From contig NZ_CP071793.1 in NCBI RefSeq assembly GCF_017498545.1, positions 3,799,501-3,863,500 on the forward strand: DNA of 64,000 nt, in the 5' to 3' direction. Shown in pieces: positions 9,201 through 17,623 of this stretch. Both the position numbers and the translations under genes were made by a program. The stretch is from Sulfidibacter corallicola. Its GTDB lineage: Bacteria; Acidobacteriota; Holophagae; Acanthopleuribacterales; Acanthopleuribacteraceae. The notes under the pieces are model-generated. The model ran no database searches. It was not told the origin of the DNA and worked only from the letters and a program-made list of their open reading frames with translations. Each line of letters begins with the position of its first letter. Within the stretch, counting starts at the first letter, position 1.

Positions 9201-9632
9201 GGTCCCGATCCAGAGTACGCCGCGACTGTCCTCGGCCAGGGAGAGCACGCTCTGACTGGGCATCTCGGGGATTTCCCGACGCGTCCAGGTTTGGAAGCTG
9301 AAGCCGTCGAAGCGGGTCAACCCGAGCTGGGTGCCGAGCCACAAAAAGCCGTCGCGCGTTTGCAGGATGGCGGTGATCGAGTTCTGGGGCAGGCCATTGC
9401 GCCGGGTCCATTGCGTCTGAACGAATTGGCTGAGCGCGAGTTCCGAATCCTGGGCGACCGCGGGCCCGACCCATGCGATCAGGGCCACCAATCCAATCAA
9501 GACGAGGCGAGAGACAGGCCCGAACGGTCTCGTGGGCGACGAGATCGAGGACCTAGGGCCGGTATCGGACCACCTCGGGCTGCCATCAAGTGGGTATGCG
9601 CACAACAAACGTCGCTCCTCGCAGGGGTCCAT
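6276..9632 (-). CDS. Two-component propeller sensor protein with degenerate kinase domain (pseudokinase)
   Basis: Up to 1118 residues; the exact start is uncertain, because the hydrophobic signal segment (LVLIGLVALIAWVGPAVA) begins only near residue 43 and TTG/GTG codons there are alternatives. About 14 short repeats of the LWIGTxxGLxRF type (residues 80-670) predict two seven-bladed propellers, followed by a Y_Y_Y-type Ig domain, a membrane helix (WLPLLFLLVTVFFTCLHLV) and a cytoplasmic helical/HATPase-like region. Compared with the adjacent paralogue, the phospho-acceptor His is Gln859 (LQNVNQ), the N-box Asn is Gly1018 (QLVRGGRK), the G1 Asp is Tyr1055 (SYGGIG) and the GxGxG loop is lost. 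It should therefore bind no ATP and carry no phosphate. It may sense periplasmic carbohydrate and heterodimerise with its neighbour (inference). Confidence 0.85.
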   Translation of the reverse strand: MDPCEERRLLCAYPLDGSPRWSDTGPRSSISSPTRPFGPVSRLVLIGLVALIAWVGPAVAQDSELALSQFVQTQWTRRNGLPQNSITAILQTRDGFLWLGTQLGLTRFDGFSFQTWTRREIPEMPSQSVLSLAEDSRGVLWIGTQAGLFTMNGRTYAPNPSLEPLAEYEIPALVAGGAHEMWIGTARRGIYRYREGRLEQMCSGADLGLGRLNDLLRDPVGGIWIAKDNGLYRFSGGEVSRVPLGETTDEPMIFNLHMDRERTLWLATDNGLIRQKQERRERLTEEHGLNSNVVTTIAADRQGHLWVGTFRGINRIRGDRIDSVGTASDFGRDILEAMLVDREGNLWIGRQRSGLSRFRRPKLLTYAREEGLLNDVVRAVFEDSEGNVWLGTDGGLGRFQQGLRQWLTTDDGLPGNTVFSIAGDERGALWIGTMAGGLARLFENRIDVFNVAGGHLLDDRVRVLFVDRRKRLWVGTQSGLHLFDGKRSHPVPGPMGETATVQIAQDGRGRIWVGSQWGLGVFESDEPADYRAIPRVQGTTIVSLHIDESDVVWAGSYGAGLFRVAGERVVAVTRADGLHDDKIFHIQEDDEDHLWMSSNRGIFRVDRHQLNRFAAGSLTGVECTSFGTGDGMKTVECNGGTQSPGWKTRDGFLWFATTRGAVVVKPENLSRNRVPPAVLIEAVEIDGQAHDPRVVVQAPHDMRKLAIRYTATSLSDVQKVRFRYRLEGFDETWHEAGERRVAFYTSLPPGDYRFQVIASNNDGVWNQTGRSLTLHVPAFGWRDAYWLPLLFLLVTVFFTCLHLVRRRNGLRRIAFIADCKGESRAELNRLCEAQIEANRELVESFHRAGMAEVGMNVLQNVNQTLTHMHHSIRIMERAARELRATPDLHLVSQSISANEADLGHFFEYNARGQGLPDQLSATTDSLNRIHDSLLEEVVDFRDQVHQVCELVEAQQQYAKVSSYSETVDLSILIEDVLRIKQSILLENHVEVVQDLAPLPLIRLSKARLMQVMVQLVRGGRKTLSRADKGNRRLVIRTRTAEPGWVVVQISYGGIGFAAEELKVLAREPDLETLMGLDFALCRELLREMDGRLVIETGEDDRALIAVHLPIGEEPEEWI

Positions 9633-12600
9633 CCAACCGCACCGTCAGGTCCCCTTCCATTTCCCGCATGACCTTGCGGCAATAGTGGAGACCGAAGCCG
9701 TGACCTCGCGGCTTGGTCGTGAATCCATGGCTGAACACCTGGTCGAGGTGATCGGGCTCGATGCCCGGTCCACTGTCGCAGACCTCGACGATGACCTGCT
9801 CCCCGTCCTGGTGGGTGAAAATCGCGATCATTCGCTCGGTGGGAAGTGGGCTCTCCTCGGCCTCTTCCACGATGGCTTCGTAGGCATTTTTGATCAGGTT
9901 GACGAGGATCTGAAGAATCTGTGATTTGCGACCGCGTACCGGTGGCAACGGCTCCAGGTTCTGTTCCACCTCGATGCTGTGTTTGCGAAGAGCGTGGCTC
10001 TGCATCTTGACGGCGTCCTCGATCAGGATGTTGATGTCGAATCGATCGGGCCGCCCTTTCTGGATTTCCCGCATCGATTTCACGATTTCGTTGAGATGGC
10101 CGGCCTGAACGTTCAAGTTCGCGAGCTCGTGCACGAGGCTTTCGTTTCCCTCGTCGATCAGATCTCCCATTTCGTGCAATGCCCGCGCGACCCGACGGCC
10201 CTGAGGGTCGCGGCCAAAGAAATGGACCAGATCGTGGCGATTGCCGTCGACCAGATCGGCAACCCGCCGCAACACCTGATAGACGCCCGTCGAACGCATC
10301 ATTTTCTCGACGATCCCCGCCGACACGGAGACGCTGTTCAGTACATTGCCCACGTTGTGCAGCAACAGGGTCGCCACTCCGCTTTTCTCGGCTTCCTCGC
10401 GCACCTCCTCCACCTGGCCCCTGGCCCGTGCCAGGCGATGCGTCACCTCGTGACACTCTTCGCGAAGCCGCTCGTATTCGGCGGCTTTGGCGGCCATGGA
10501 GCGCTCGATCGGCTTCATGAGGCCGCAGTGGGCGAGCCAGGCGATCCCCGTGAAGGCGAGCAGACTCATCCACAGGAACCAACTGGACTGGTACAGCCTG
10601 GGAGACACCAGAAAGGCCTGCGAGGCGCGATGGGTGAGTCCGGTTCGATTGGTCGCCCGGACCTCGAAAACATATCGCCCGGGCGGCAACCCCGTGTAAT
10701 ACGCCACCCGCCGATCGTCGTGAGATTCCCAGTCCACCTCGTAACCGGTCAGGCGTGATTCGAGCTTCAGGGACTCCGGCGCGAAGAAGTCCAACGCGGA
10801 GAAATGGATTTGCAGGTCGTGAAAATCGTCGGCCAGTGCGGGAAGGTCCTGCCCGTCGGATGCCAGATTCACCACCCGACCATCGATCACCATCTGCTCC
10901 AGGAACACCCGCGGCGGTTCCAGCTCGGGGGGATTCCGATGGTATGCGGCCGTATCGATGAAGGTCACGCCCTGGGTGGTGGGAAAATACATCACGCCAT
11001 CGCGAGAGCGCGTCCCTACCGGATATCCGCCCGAATTGCACTCGGGACTTTTCATGCCATCGGCATATCCGAAGACCCGGCCACGCACTCGGGTTTCGCG
11101 ACCAGCTAAAAGATCTTCCAGGTGGGACCGGGCCAACATGCAGACCCCGAGATTCGAGGAGAGCCAGAGGTTTTCGTAGTCGTCTTCCAGAACGCTGAAA
11201 ATGGCGTCGTCGAACAGTCCGTCGGCCATGGAGAAGGTGTGGAATCGATTGTCGGAGAAACACATCAGGCCGCTGTTCCCGGTGCCCAGCCAAATACAGC
11301 CGCGCTCATCCGCATACACCGCGAGAATGTCTTCGGCGGGAAGTCCGCTCTCCAGGGACGGCCAGCGATCGATCCGTTCATCGGCAATTCGGAACAGACC
11401 GGCATCGGTCCCTACCCATATTTGGCCACGGTTGTCCTCGGCGAATGCCTGCACGGTGACAGAAGCCAAATCGGCCTCCCAATACACTTTGAGGCGACCT
11501 TCCTGCAGGCGACCGATCCCTTCCTCCATCCCGAACCAAACGCGATCCCGGCTGTCCACGAACACGGGGAAAAACAGGCCATCCACGTTGACGGACACCG
11601 CTTCGCCGGTGTCTTCCATGGCCATCCGGGTCACCTTCACGAGCGATTCATCGACCAGGCGAAACAGTCCATTGACCGAGGCGAACCAAGGATTGCCGTG
11701 GGAATCGAAGGCCACACCGGGAAAAATGGTGCGGCGCAACGCGTCCGGCCCGGGAAGCAGCCGCTCCGCCCTACCGTCCCAGATATCGAATCCAGGTGCA
11801 TCCGTCTGAATCCACACATCATCGCCACGCATCGCCAGACACCAGACCATGTCGTCGTTCAATCCATCGAGTGCGGTCACGCTTTGAAAGGGTCCCTGGG
11901 AAAGCCGATGCACGCCACTGCCGGCACCACCAATCCACAGATTGCCGCTGCGGTCCTCGAAAAGATCGTTCAACAGGCTGATCGGCCGGGCTTCGATGGT
12001 TTCCGAAAGGGTGAGGGTCTCACCGTGAAGGCGTCCGATACCGGCACCGGATGCAAACCAAAGAACGCCGTCGCGATCCATGAGCAAGTCGTAGATGTGG
12101 TTGAACTCGGGTTTGCCGTCGTGCAGGAACACCCGGTCGAGCCGCCCGAGCCCGGCCCCCTCGGAAGCGGGAGTCCACCGAAACAGGCCCCGACCGGCGG
12201 TTCCGATCCAAAGCCGGCCTCGCTCGTCCAGCTCCAAGCTGTAGAGCACATCGCCCAGTTCGTCGATTTCGGTACCGACGGGCTCGAAACGCTCGTCGCG
12301 ATATCGCCACAGCCCCTGGCCATCGGTGGCCAGCCATACACCACCCTTGCCATCGGGCGCCATGTCGACGATCTTCTCGGCGGGGAGGCGATCCAAATGG
12401 CGAAGCCACTGGCCATCTCGTCGCTGAATCAGGCCCAGCCCGCCGGTGCCGACCCATAACCCCGATTGTGTGGCCAGCAGGGTCAGGATGGGCACGGGAG
12501 CGCGGTTTTCGCTCCACGTCCCGTTTGGAGCCGTGGCGCGCGAGAAGCCCTCGGGGCCGTAGCGAAGCAGGCCGTCCGCATGGGTTCCCACCCACAGGAC

Positions 12601-12942
12601 GCCCGTGTCATCCACCGCCAGGGAGCGCACGTCGCCAATTCCCAAAAGCGGCGTGTTGGCGGGGTCGAACAGTTTGAAGCGGCTGCCGTCGAAGCGGACC
12701 AAGCCCTCCTGGGTGGCGATCCAGACGAATCCCTCGGGGGTTTGGATGACTTGGGAGACGGAATTTGACGGCATCCCGTCGCGAATGGTCCAACGCTTGT
12801 AGATCAGGCGATCCAAGGCCACGGACGGATCCAGTGCGAGAACCTGCCAGGCCGCGGGGCATACCATGACCAGCAGCCATAAGCCATTTCGAATCAATGC
12901 GCCATGAACTTTGCAGGACTCACGCACGAGATGCCAACCCAT
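9586..12942 (-). CDS. Two-component propeller sensor histidine kinase
   Basis: A 1118-residue membrane sensor kinase. Its signal anchor (LIRNGLWLLVMVCPAAWQVLA) precedes about 14 propeller blades of the WIATxEGLxRFDG type (two seven-bladed units), a Y_Y_Y domain, and a membrane helix near residue 795 (FLWMSLLAFTGIAWLAH). After a coiled coil comes an HN-type H-box LLLHNVGNVLNS with His862, then an intact HATPase: N-box Asn1019 (NLIKNAYEA), G1 Asp1056 (CDSGPGIEP) and G2 GHGFGLHYC. The family senses extracellular oligosaccharides in Bacteroidota hybrids, but this protein has no receiver or AraC domain, so its response regulator must be elsewhere. Its stop overlaps the start region of the next gene by 47 bases, implying co-translation with the paralogous pseudokinase. 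Confidence 0.9.
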   Translation of the reverse strand: MGWHLVRESCKVHGALIRNGLWLLVMVCPAAWQVLALDPSVALDRLIYKRWTIRDGMPSNSVSQVIQTPEGFVWIATQEGLVRFDGSRFKLFDPANTPLLGIGDVRSLAVDDTGVLWVGTHADGLLRYGPEGFSRATAPNGTWSENRAPVPILTLLATQSGLWVGTGGLGLIQRRDGQWLRHLDRLPAEKIVDMAPDGKGGVWLATDGQGLWRYRDERFEPVGTEIDELGDVLYSLELDERGRLWIGTAGRGLFRWTPASEGAGLGRLDRVFLHDGKPEFNHIYDLLMDRDGVLWFASGAGIGRLHGETLTLSETIEARPISLLNDLFEDRSGNLWIGGAGSGVHRLSQGPFQSVTALDGLNDDMVWCLAMRGDDVWIQTDAPGFDIWDGRAERLLPGPDALRRTIFPGVAFDSHGNPWFASVNGLFRLVDESLVKVTRMAMEDTGEAVSVNVDGLFFPVFVDSRDRVWFGMEEGIGRLQEGRLKVYWEADLASVTVQAFAEDNRGQIWVGTDAGLFRIADERIDRWPSLESGLPAEDILAVYADERGCIWLGTGNSGLMCFSDNRFHTFSMADGLFDDAIFSVLEDDYENLWLSSNLGVCMLARSHLEDLLAGRETRVRGRVFGYADGMKSPECNSGGYPVGTRSRDGVMYFPTTQGVTFIDTAAYHRNPPELEPPRVFLEQMVIDGRVVNLASDGQDLPALADDFHDLQIHFSALDFFAPESLKLESRLTGYEVDWESHDDRRVAYYTGLPPGRYVFEVRATNRTGLTHRASQAFLVSPRLYQSSWFLWMSLLAFTGIAWLAHCGLMKPIERSMAAKAAEYERLREECHEVTHRLARARGQVEEVREEAEKSGVATLLLHNVGNVLNSVSVSAGIVEKMMRSTGVYQVLRRVADLVDGNRHDLVHFFGRDPQGRRVARALHEMGDLIDEGNESLVHELANLNVQAGHLNEIVKSMREIQKGRPDRFDINILIEDAVKMQSHALRKHSIEVEQNLEPLPPVRGRKSQILQILVNLIKNAYEAIVEEAEESPLPTERMIAIFTHQDGEQVIVEVCDSGPGIEPDHLDQVFSHGFTTKPRGHGFGLHYCRKVMREMEGDLTVRLDGPLRGATFVVRIPT

Positions 12943-13267
12943 CGGATTCGCGCGCGGCTCAGGGACGGAAGCATGTGCGACGCGAGATCCATAGATATCT
13001 GTTAGGTTCTTTTCTCAAGCATACCATAGCGCAGGGGATCGTCGTTTGACCAAGGCGTCGACAACCCACTCGGTTCAAAAGCGTTAACCGGCCACATCCA
13101 GAAACGGAACAATCTCGGCATCTTGGAAACGAGGGCCGATCCCGCCAGGACCCGACGGCAAGGCCGAGCGGGATAGTCTGTGGACGAGCGGAACCGCGAC
13201 AGCCGAAATCCATTCGCCTACCCATCCAGGCGACCCGCCGAGGTCGCCATCGGCCCGATTGGTCCGC
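12943..13267. other. 325-bp intergenic region upstream of sensor kinase pair
   Basis: Lies between the stop of the YcaQ-like gene and the start of the kinase, both on the minus strand. It is locally AT-rich at about 12985-13030, read on the minus strand as TTGAGA followed by an AGATATCTATGG stretch, so it probably holds the kinase-pair promoter. No gene or clear terminator seen. Confidence 0.35.
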
Positions 13268-14428
13268 TCAGGGGTTGGCCAGGAAGCGCTTCGGTCGCTT
13301 GAAGTCGCGCGCACCACAGGCACGGGCGTGGCGGGCCAGTGCCTGATCCAATGCCTCGGAATCCGGCGCCACGTCCTGTTCGCGCCACACCCGGTCGACG
13401 TGCAACACCCCGTCTCGGCAACGTCCCTCGAGCCGCCCCACCAGGCGACCGCCCTGCAACAGCGGGCACACGTACCAACCCCAGATCCGTTTTTTGATCG
13501 GCTTGTAGACCTCCCACACGTAGTCGAAACCGAATATTTGCTTGACCAGCTTGCGGTCCCAGAGCAAGGGATCCAAAGGCGCCAGAATCCTCAGATGCTC
13601 GTCGGGATCGGCGGTGGGGCGCGCCATGAAATCCCGGGGTGCGAGAAACGGCCGACTGGATCCCTCCACCCGAACCTCCACCACTTCGCCCTCGGCCAGC
13701 ATGCTTCCCAGCGGCTCTCCCTGGCGCGCGAATGACAGCACCGACCAATGGGGTCCGCCGGCCCGCGGCAGAAGGCCACAGGCTTCCACCCGTTCGCGGA
13801 TGCCCCAGCGCGCGAACGAGTCGTCTGCATCCCGCTGATGGTGTTCGGGCAGGGCGCGACTGGGGATGTCGTAGAGTTTGTCCTTGCCGCGTTTGCCGAT
13901 CACCACGACCTGGCAACGACTCCACAGGATCTCCAATGCCATGGTTCCCGCTTTCCCGGTGCTTTTCCATCCGCTGTAATTCAAGGGCTGGATCTTGCCG
14001 TAATCGTCCAAATCTGCCGGGGTCAACGGGCCTTCCCGCGTGACCTGGTCCAACACGGCCGCGACTGTTTCCGGCGGAACCCGATCCCTGCGGCTGGTCT
14101 CTCCCCACCAATTCCGTTCCGTAGTGAACGCGCGGTAGTAGGGAAAGGCTTCGGCCGGCAGCCAGCACCGCTCCTTGGCGAAATGTTCGAACCCCTTGCC
14201 GCGAAGCTGATCACCGAACAGCGAAGAGAAATCCGCTCCGCCCGTGCGCGCCAAAACCACCATGTCGGGACTCGAGCCCATCGGACTCAATGGATCGATC
14301 TGGATGCAGCGCAAATGGCGCAACAGATCCACCAGCCCGGCTCCGGCCGCGCCGAACGCGAACCGGTTCAACACCAGTTGCGACAGCATGTAACGGCGTG
14401 CTTCGTCCTTAGATATGCGCAGAACCAT
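13268..14428 (-). CDS. YcaQ/AlkX-family winged-helix DNA glycosylase
   Basis: A 386-residue protein of the HTH_42 (YcaQ, AlkZ-like) family, which unhooks DNA interstrand crosslinks and bulky alkyl adducts. The catalytic QxD motif is visible as IQIDPLSP near residue 43. Another family block is LAPLDPLLWDRKLVKQIFGFDYVWE, here split between the LDPLLWDR and FGFDYVWEVYKP pieces, followed by the KKRIWGWYVCPLL core near the C-terminus. Start ATG 14428 is preceded by a GGGGGTG ribosome site; longer in-frame starts add non-conserved residues. It is single-copy and divergent from tlyA. The glycosylase role is known for family members and inferred here. Confidence 0.85.
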   Translation of the reverse strand: MVLRISKDEARRYMLSQLVLNRFAFGAAGAGLVDLLRHLRCIQIDPLSPMGSSPDMVVLARTGGADFSSLFGDQLRGKGFEHFAKERCWLPAEAFPYYRAFTTERNWWGETSRRDRVPPETVAAVLDQVTREGPLTPADLDDYGKIQPLNYSGWKSTGKAGTMALEILWSRCQVVVIGKRGKDKLYDIPSRALPEHHQRDADDSFARWGIRERVEACGLLPRAGGPHWSVLSFARQGEPLGSMLAEGEVVEVRVEGSSRPFLAPRDFMARPTADPDEHLRILAPLDPLLWDRKLVKQIFGFDYVWEVYKPIKKRIWGWYVCPLLQGGRLVGRLEGRCRDGVLHVDRVWREQDVAPDSEALDQALARHARACGARDFKRPKRFLANP

Positions 14429-14762
14429 GTCACCCCCTCGGAATTTCCCCATTCTACAGCAGAGGTCCCCGCAGCTTGCCTTTCGATCCAAGGAAGATGC
14501 GGGCTGGTACCCATCCAGAACCTGTGCACCTGAAATGTTTCTCCTGGATCGACCGGGTTTCCCATGCAAACCGGCATTGGCGACCAGGCGTCGGTCCCCA
14601 GCTAAATGACCGATTAAAAAGCCTTGATAAAAACCCGCATCCAAGATGCCGCTACCGGACCCACCGAAGCGAGCCAACTTGGCGGCGACGATCTTTTCGT
14701 TTCGGGGTGGGCACGCGCTAGAATGAATCCGTGACGGACTCCACTCAGGGAATCACTCGAAA
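14429..14762. other. 334-bp divergent intergenic region, ycaQ-like / tlyA
   Basis: No gene seen. A TAGAAT -10-like hexamer at 14719-14724 lies 38 bases before the tlyA ATG, without a good -35. The other half should hold the promoter of the DNA glycosylase gene. Confidence 0.35.
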
Positions 14763-15608
14763 ATGAAACCCTCCCACTCCAAATCCCGACCCGCACGATC
14801 GCAAGATACCGCCGCTTCGAAATCGGACAGCCGATCCAAAGCGAAGCCGGTCAAGGCGAGAATCGATCAACTGATGGTCGATCGCGGACTGGCGACCTCC
14901 CGCGACGAAGCCTCGCGCTGGATCATGGCCGGCCTCGTGCTGATGGAAGACCAGCGCATCGACAAACCCGGCACCAAAATATCCGAAACGGCCTCGATTC
15001 GCGTCAAACACAAGGCCCATGCCTACGTCAGCCGCGGCGGTCTCAAATTGGAAGGCGCACTCAATCACTGGGGCATCGACGTCGAGGGTACCACGGCCCT
15101 CGACTTGGGCGCTTCCACCGGAGGATTCACCGACTGCCTGCTGAAGCGCGGTGCGAAAAAGGTCTACGCCGTCGACGTGGGCACCAACCAACTGGACTAT
15201 CGCCTACGCGCGGACACCCGCGTGATCAGCCTGGAGCAGACCCATGCCAAGGAGCTCGACACCGAGCTGGTCCCCGATGCCATCGAGGTACTGACCGTCG
15301 ATGTGTCCTTTACCAGCCTGACCTATGTGCTGCCCTTCGCATTGCCACTGTTGCAAAAGGGCGCCGCGTGTCTCTGCCTGTTCAAACCGCAGTTCGAAGT
15401 CCCGCGATCGGCGGTGGGCGAAGGCGGTATCGTCACGGATGAAACCGCGATACGGCAGGCCCTGACGGAGGGCCTGACCTGGTTCGAAGAACACGGGTTA
15501 CAGGTGGTCGGAAAAATAAAAAGCCCCATAAAGGGGCGGGAAGGAAATCAAGAATATCTTTTGTGGGCGCGCTTCACCGATACGGTAAAGGCATCGGGAA
15601 AAAGCTGA
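14763..15608 (+). CDS. tlyA: TlyA-family rRNA 2'-O-methyltransferase
   Basis: A 281-residue protein with a basic, low-complexity N-terminus (residues 1-30), an S4 RNA-binding domain (ARIDQLMVDRGLATSRDEA, about 32-95) and an FtsJ-type methyltransferase domain. The AdoMet motif is ALDLGASTGGFTD. The K-D-K-E catalytic tetrad can be traced in SRGGLKLEG, TVDVSFTS, CLFKPQFEVP and GNQEYLLW. Family members 2'-O-methylate cytidines in 16S and/or 23S rRNA and have been mislabelled as hemolysins. The stop codon abuts the stop of the pilin gene on the other strand with no gap, and the pilin terminator lies inside this 3' end. Confidence 0.93.
   Translation: MKPSHSKSRPARSQDTAASKSDSRSKAKPVKARIDQLMVDRGLATSRDEASRWIMAGLVLMEDQRIDKPGTKISETASIRVKHKAHAYVSRGGLKLEGALNHWGIDVEGTTALDLGASTGGFTDCLLKRGAKKVYAVDVGTNQLDYRLRADTRVISLEQTHAKELDTELVPDAIEVLTVDVSFTSLTYVLPFALPLLQKGAACLCLFKPQFEVPRSAVGEGGIVTDETAIRQALTEGLTWFEEHGLQVVGKIKSPIKGREGNQEYLLWARFTDTVKASGKS
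15511..15537 (-). terminator. Intrinsic terminator of the pilin gene, inside tlyA coding sequence
   Basis: Read on the minus strand: stem GCCCC, loop TTTAT, stem GGGGC, followed directly by TTTTTATTTTT. It is 72 bases past the pilin stop and wholly within the antisense of the tlyA coding region. Confidence 0.8.
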
Positions 15609-16025
15609 TCAGTTCTTTTTCCCTTTCTGTTTGAACTTCAATCCATCGCTATATGAAAAATCAGGATAATCTTTTTCACGCTTGGGAGCACTGAGCCCTT
15701 CCAGGACATAACTGTTTTCCGTGGAATCGGCAATGACATAGGGGCGACCCCAAGGGTCCTGCTCGGGAACATCACTCGTGTACTCACGCAAGGGGCTTTC
15801 CGCATTCGAAAGCTGATTCCAATCGGAGAAAACCGGATACTTACCTTTTTCCAGGTAATGTTTTTCCATGGCCTTGGCCACTTCAGCCAAGCTTAAAACG
15901 GCAACCTCATAATTGGCCTTGTCACGAGTATTTTTGATGATGGGACTGGCAATCGAGGCAATCAAGCCGAGAATGGCCAAAACAATCAAAATCTCCAACA
16001 GAGAAAACGCTTTCTTTGTACTCAT
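15609..16025 (-). CDS. GspG-like type IV pilin / pseudopilin
   Basis: A 138-residue prepilin. The leader is only MSTKKA, followed by FSLLEILIVLAILGLIASIAS, the hydrophobic N-terminal helix with Phe at +1 and Glu at +5. The -1 residue is Ala rather than the usual Gly. The C-terminal domain contains DPWGRPYVI, the calcium-site region typical of GspG major pseudopilins (DPWGxPY), so this looks more like a class of short T2SG-type pilin than a classical PilA. ATG 16025 has GAGGA nine bases upstream; a TTG one codon earlier is less likely. It follows pilR, whose terminator separates them. It may be the major pilin or a minor pilin. Confidence 0.88.
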   Translation of the reverse strand: MSTKKAFSLLEILIVLAILGLIASIASPIIKNTRDKANYEVAVLSLAEVAKAMEKHYLEKGKYPVFSDWNQLSNAESPLREYTSDVPEQDPWGRPYVIADSTENSYVLEGLSAPKREKDYPDFSYSDGLKFKQKGKKN

Positions 16026-16101
16026 CAAAAAATCCTCACACGCACAGGTCGGCGAATTTGTTCAGACCCTTATTCTAGCAAAGGATAGGAGTAGCCCAAT
16101 C

Positions 16102-16130
16102 AAAAAAACCATTCGTTTGCCAAGAATCGG
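16102..16130 (-). terminator. Probable terminator of pilS-pilR
   Basis: Minus strand: CCGATTC, loop TTGGCAAAC, GAATGG (one bulged G), then TTTTTTTG. It lies about 60 bases past the pilR stop and about 75 bases before the pilin start. Confidence 0.5.
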
Positions 16131-16192
16131 GTGGTGTTCAACACATGAAGACGGACGCCCATCGGGTTCGGACGAAATAAATTGGCGGTAAA

Positions 16193-17584
16193 TCACTCGG
16201 CGAAGTAGCCGCGTTCCTTACCTTTTCCCAAATAGTAACGAAAGCTGCGAAACGACATGCCCAACAACTCACAACTCTTGTTTTGCACCCCGTTGGTCTT
16301 TTCGAGCGCGAGTTCCATGAACCGAAAACGCAAGTCGTCGAGATAATGCTCCAGGTCCATGCCCGTCTCGGGAATGGAAATCGAGTGGGTCTTCTGGGTG
16401 GTGGTCACCTTGCGGATGTGCTCCGGTAGATCCTCGATGCCGATATCGTTACCGGGCGTCAGGGCCACGATGCGCTCGATGGTATTTTCCAGCTCGCGAA
16501 CGTTGCCCGGCCAGGAATAGGTCTCGACCATGGCCAGGGCATCGGTCTTGATATCCTTGGGCGCTTCGCCGTACTGGCTGGCAAACTTTTCGAGGAAGAA
16601 GCGTACCAGTGGGATGATGTCCTCGCAGCGCTCCCTCAACGGCGGCAACAGGATCGGAACGACATTGATGCGATAGTAGAGGTCCTCGCGGAAATTCCCT
16701 TCCTGTACCTCTTTCGCCAGATCGCGGTTGGTGGCGGCCACCAACCGGAAGTCCACCGAGATCTCCTCGGTCCCGCCCACGCGGCGGATCTTTTTCTCCT
16801 GAAGGACCCGCAACAGTTTGATCTGCATCTTGAGCGGCATCTCGCCGATCTCGTCCAAAAAGAGCGTACCGCCCCTGGCACTCTCGAACAGACCGATGCG
16901 CCGCTGTTCGGCACCCGTGAACGAGCCCTTCTCGTAGCCGAACAACTCGCTTTCGAAAAGCGATTCGGGCAAGGCCCCGCAATTGACCGAGATGTAGGGC
17001 TGCTCGTGACGCGGCGACATCTTGTGGATCGTCTTCATGATCAGCTCTTTGCCGGTACCGCTTTCTCCCGAGACCAAGATGGTGGTGTCCATTTTCGAAA
17101 CCCGCCGCAAGACATCGATCAGCTTGCGCATGCGATCGGATTTGTAGACCAGATCCACTTGTTGGGATTGTTCGAGCACTTCCTTGAGCTTGCGGTTCTC
17201 GGCGATGAGGTTGCGGGTTCGAATGTTGTTGCGAACCACGACCCGAACTTCGTCGACGTTGAAGGGTTTGGTGAGGTAATCGATCGCCCCCAACTTCATC
17301 GCCTCGACGGCGGTTTCGGGACTGGCATACGCCGTCATCATGATCACCGGAATGTCGCTGTCGCGCTCTTTGCAGGCGGCGAGGATTTCCAAACCCTGGC
17401 CATCGCCCAGTTTGATGTCCGACAACACCAAATCGAAATCCTCTCCCTTGACCATCGCCAAACCCGAGCGAACCCCGTCGGCGGTCAACACGCTGTAACC
17501 TTCACGTTTCAAGGTCACTTCGAAGAAACGACGCATGCTCGGTTCATCGTCGACAACCAGAATGGTCCCTTTCACATCAGCCAT
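16193..17584 (-). CDS. pilR: PilR, NtrC-family sigma-54 response regulator
   Basis: A 463-residue regulator with three domains. The receiver (residues 5-120) has VVDDEPS and the phospho-Asp in [10 protein letters not shown]. The AAA+ sigma-54 activator domain (about 145-385) has Walker A GESGTGKE, the sigma-54 contact loop GSFTGAE and Walker [13 protein letters not shown]. The Fis-type C-terminal helix-turn-helix has [20 protein letters not shown]. It starts 40 bases after the PilS kinase, its likely partner. In other bacteria PilR activates pilA through a sigma-54 promoter; I could not find a convincing -24/-12 element in front of the nearby pilin gene, so its targets here are open. ATG 17584 has a GAGG site. 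Confidence 0.93.
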   Translation of the reverse strand: MADVKGTILVVDDEPSMRRFFEVTLKREGYSVLTADGVRSGLAMVKGEDFDLVLSDIKLGDGQGLEILAACKERDSDIPVIMMTAYASPETAVEAMKLGAIDYLTKPFNVDEVRVVVRNNIRTRNLIAENRKLKEVLEQSQQVDLVYKSDRMRKLIDVLRRVSKMDTTILVSGESGTGKELIMKTIHKMSPRHEQPYISVNCGALPESLFESELFGYEKGSFTGAEQRRIGLFESARGGTLFLDEIGEMPLKMQIKLLRVLQEKKIRRVGGTEEISVDFRLVAATNRDLAKEVQEGNFREDLYYRINVVPILLPPLRERCEDIIPLVRFFLEKFASQYGEAPKDIKTDALAMVETYSWPGNVRELENTIERIVALTPGNDIGIEDLPEHIRKVTTTQKTHSISIPETGMDLEHYLDDLRFRFMELALEKTNGVQNKSCELLGMSFRSFRYYLGKGKERGYFAE

Positions 17585-17623
17585 CTACAGCCTCACCTTT
17601 TCAACCGGGTCGAACCCGGCAAT

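Noticed and set aside
7431..9671. 746-codon open frame on the plus strand opposite the pseudokinase gene
   Set aside because: Low stop density on the antisense of a GC-rich gene; no family features, while the minus-strand protein has clear domains.
16109..16124. Sigma-54-like TTGGCA element upstream of the pilin gene
   Set aside because: The -12 half is GGT instead of TTGC, and the TTGGCA lies in the loop of a probable terminator.
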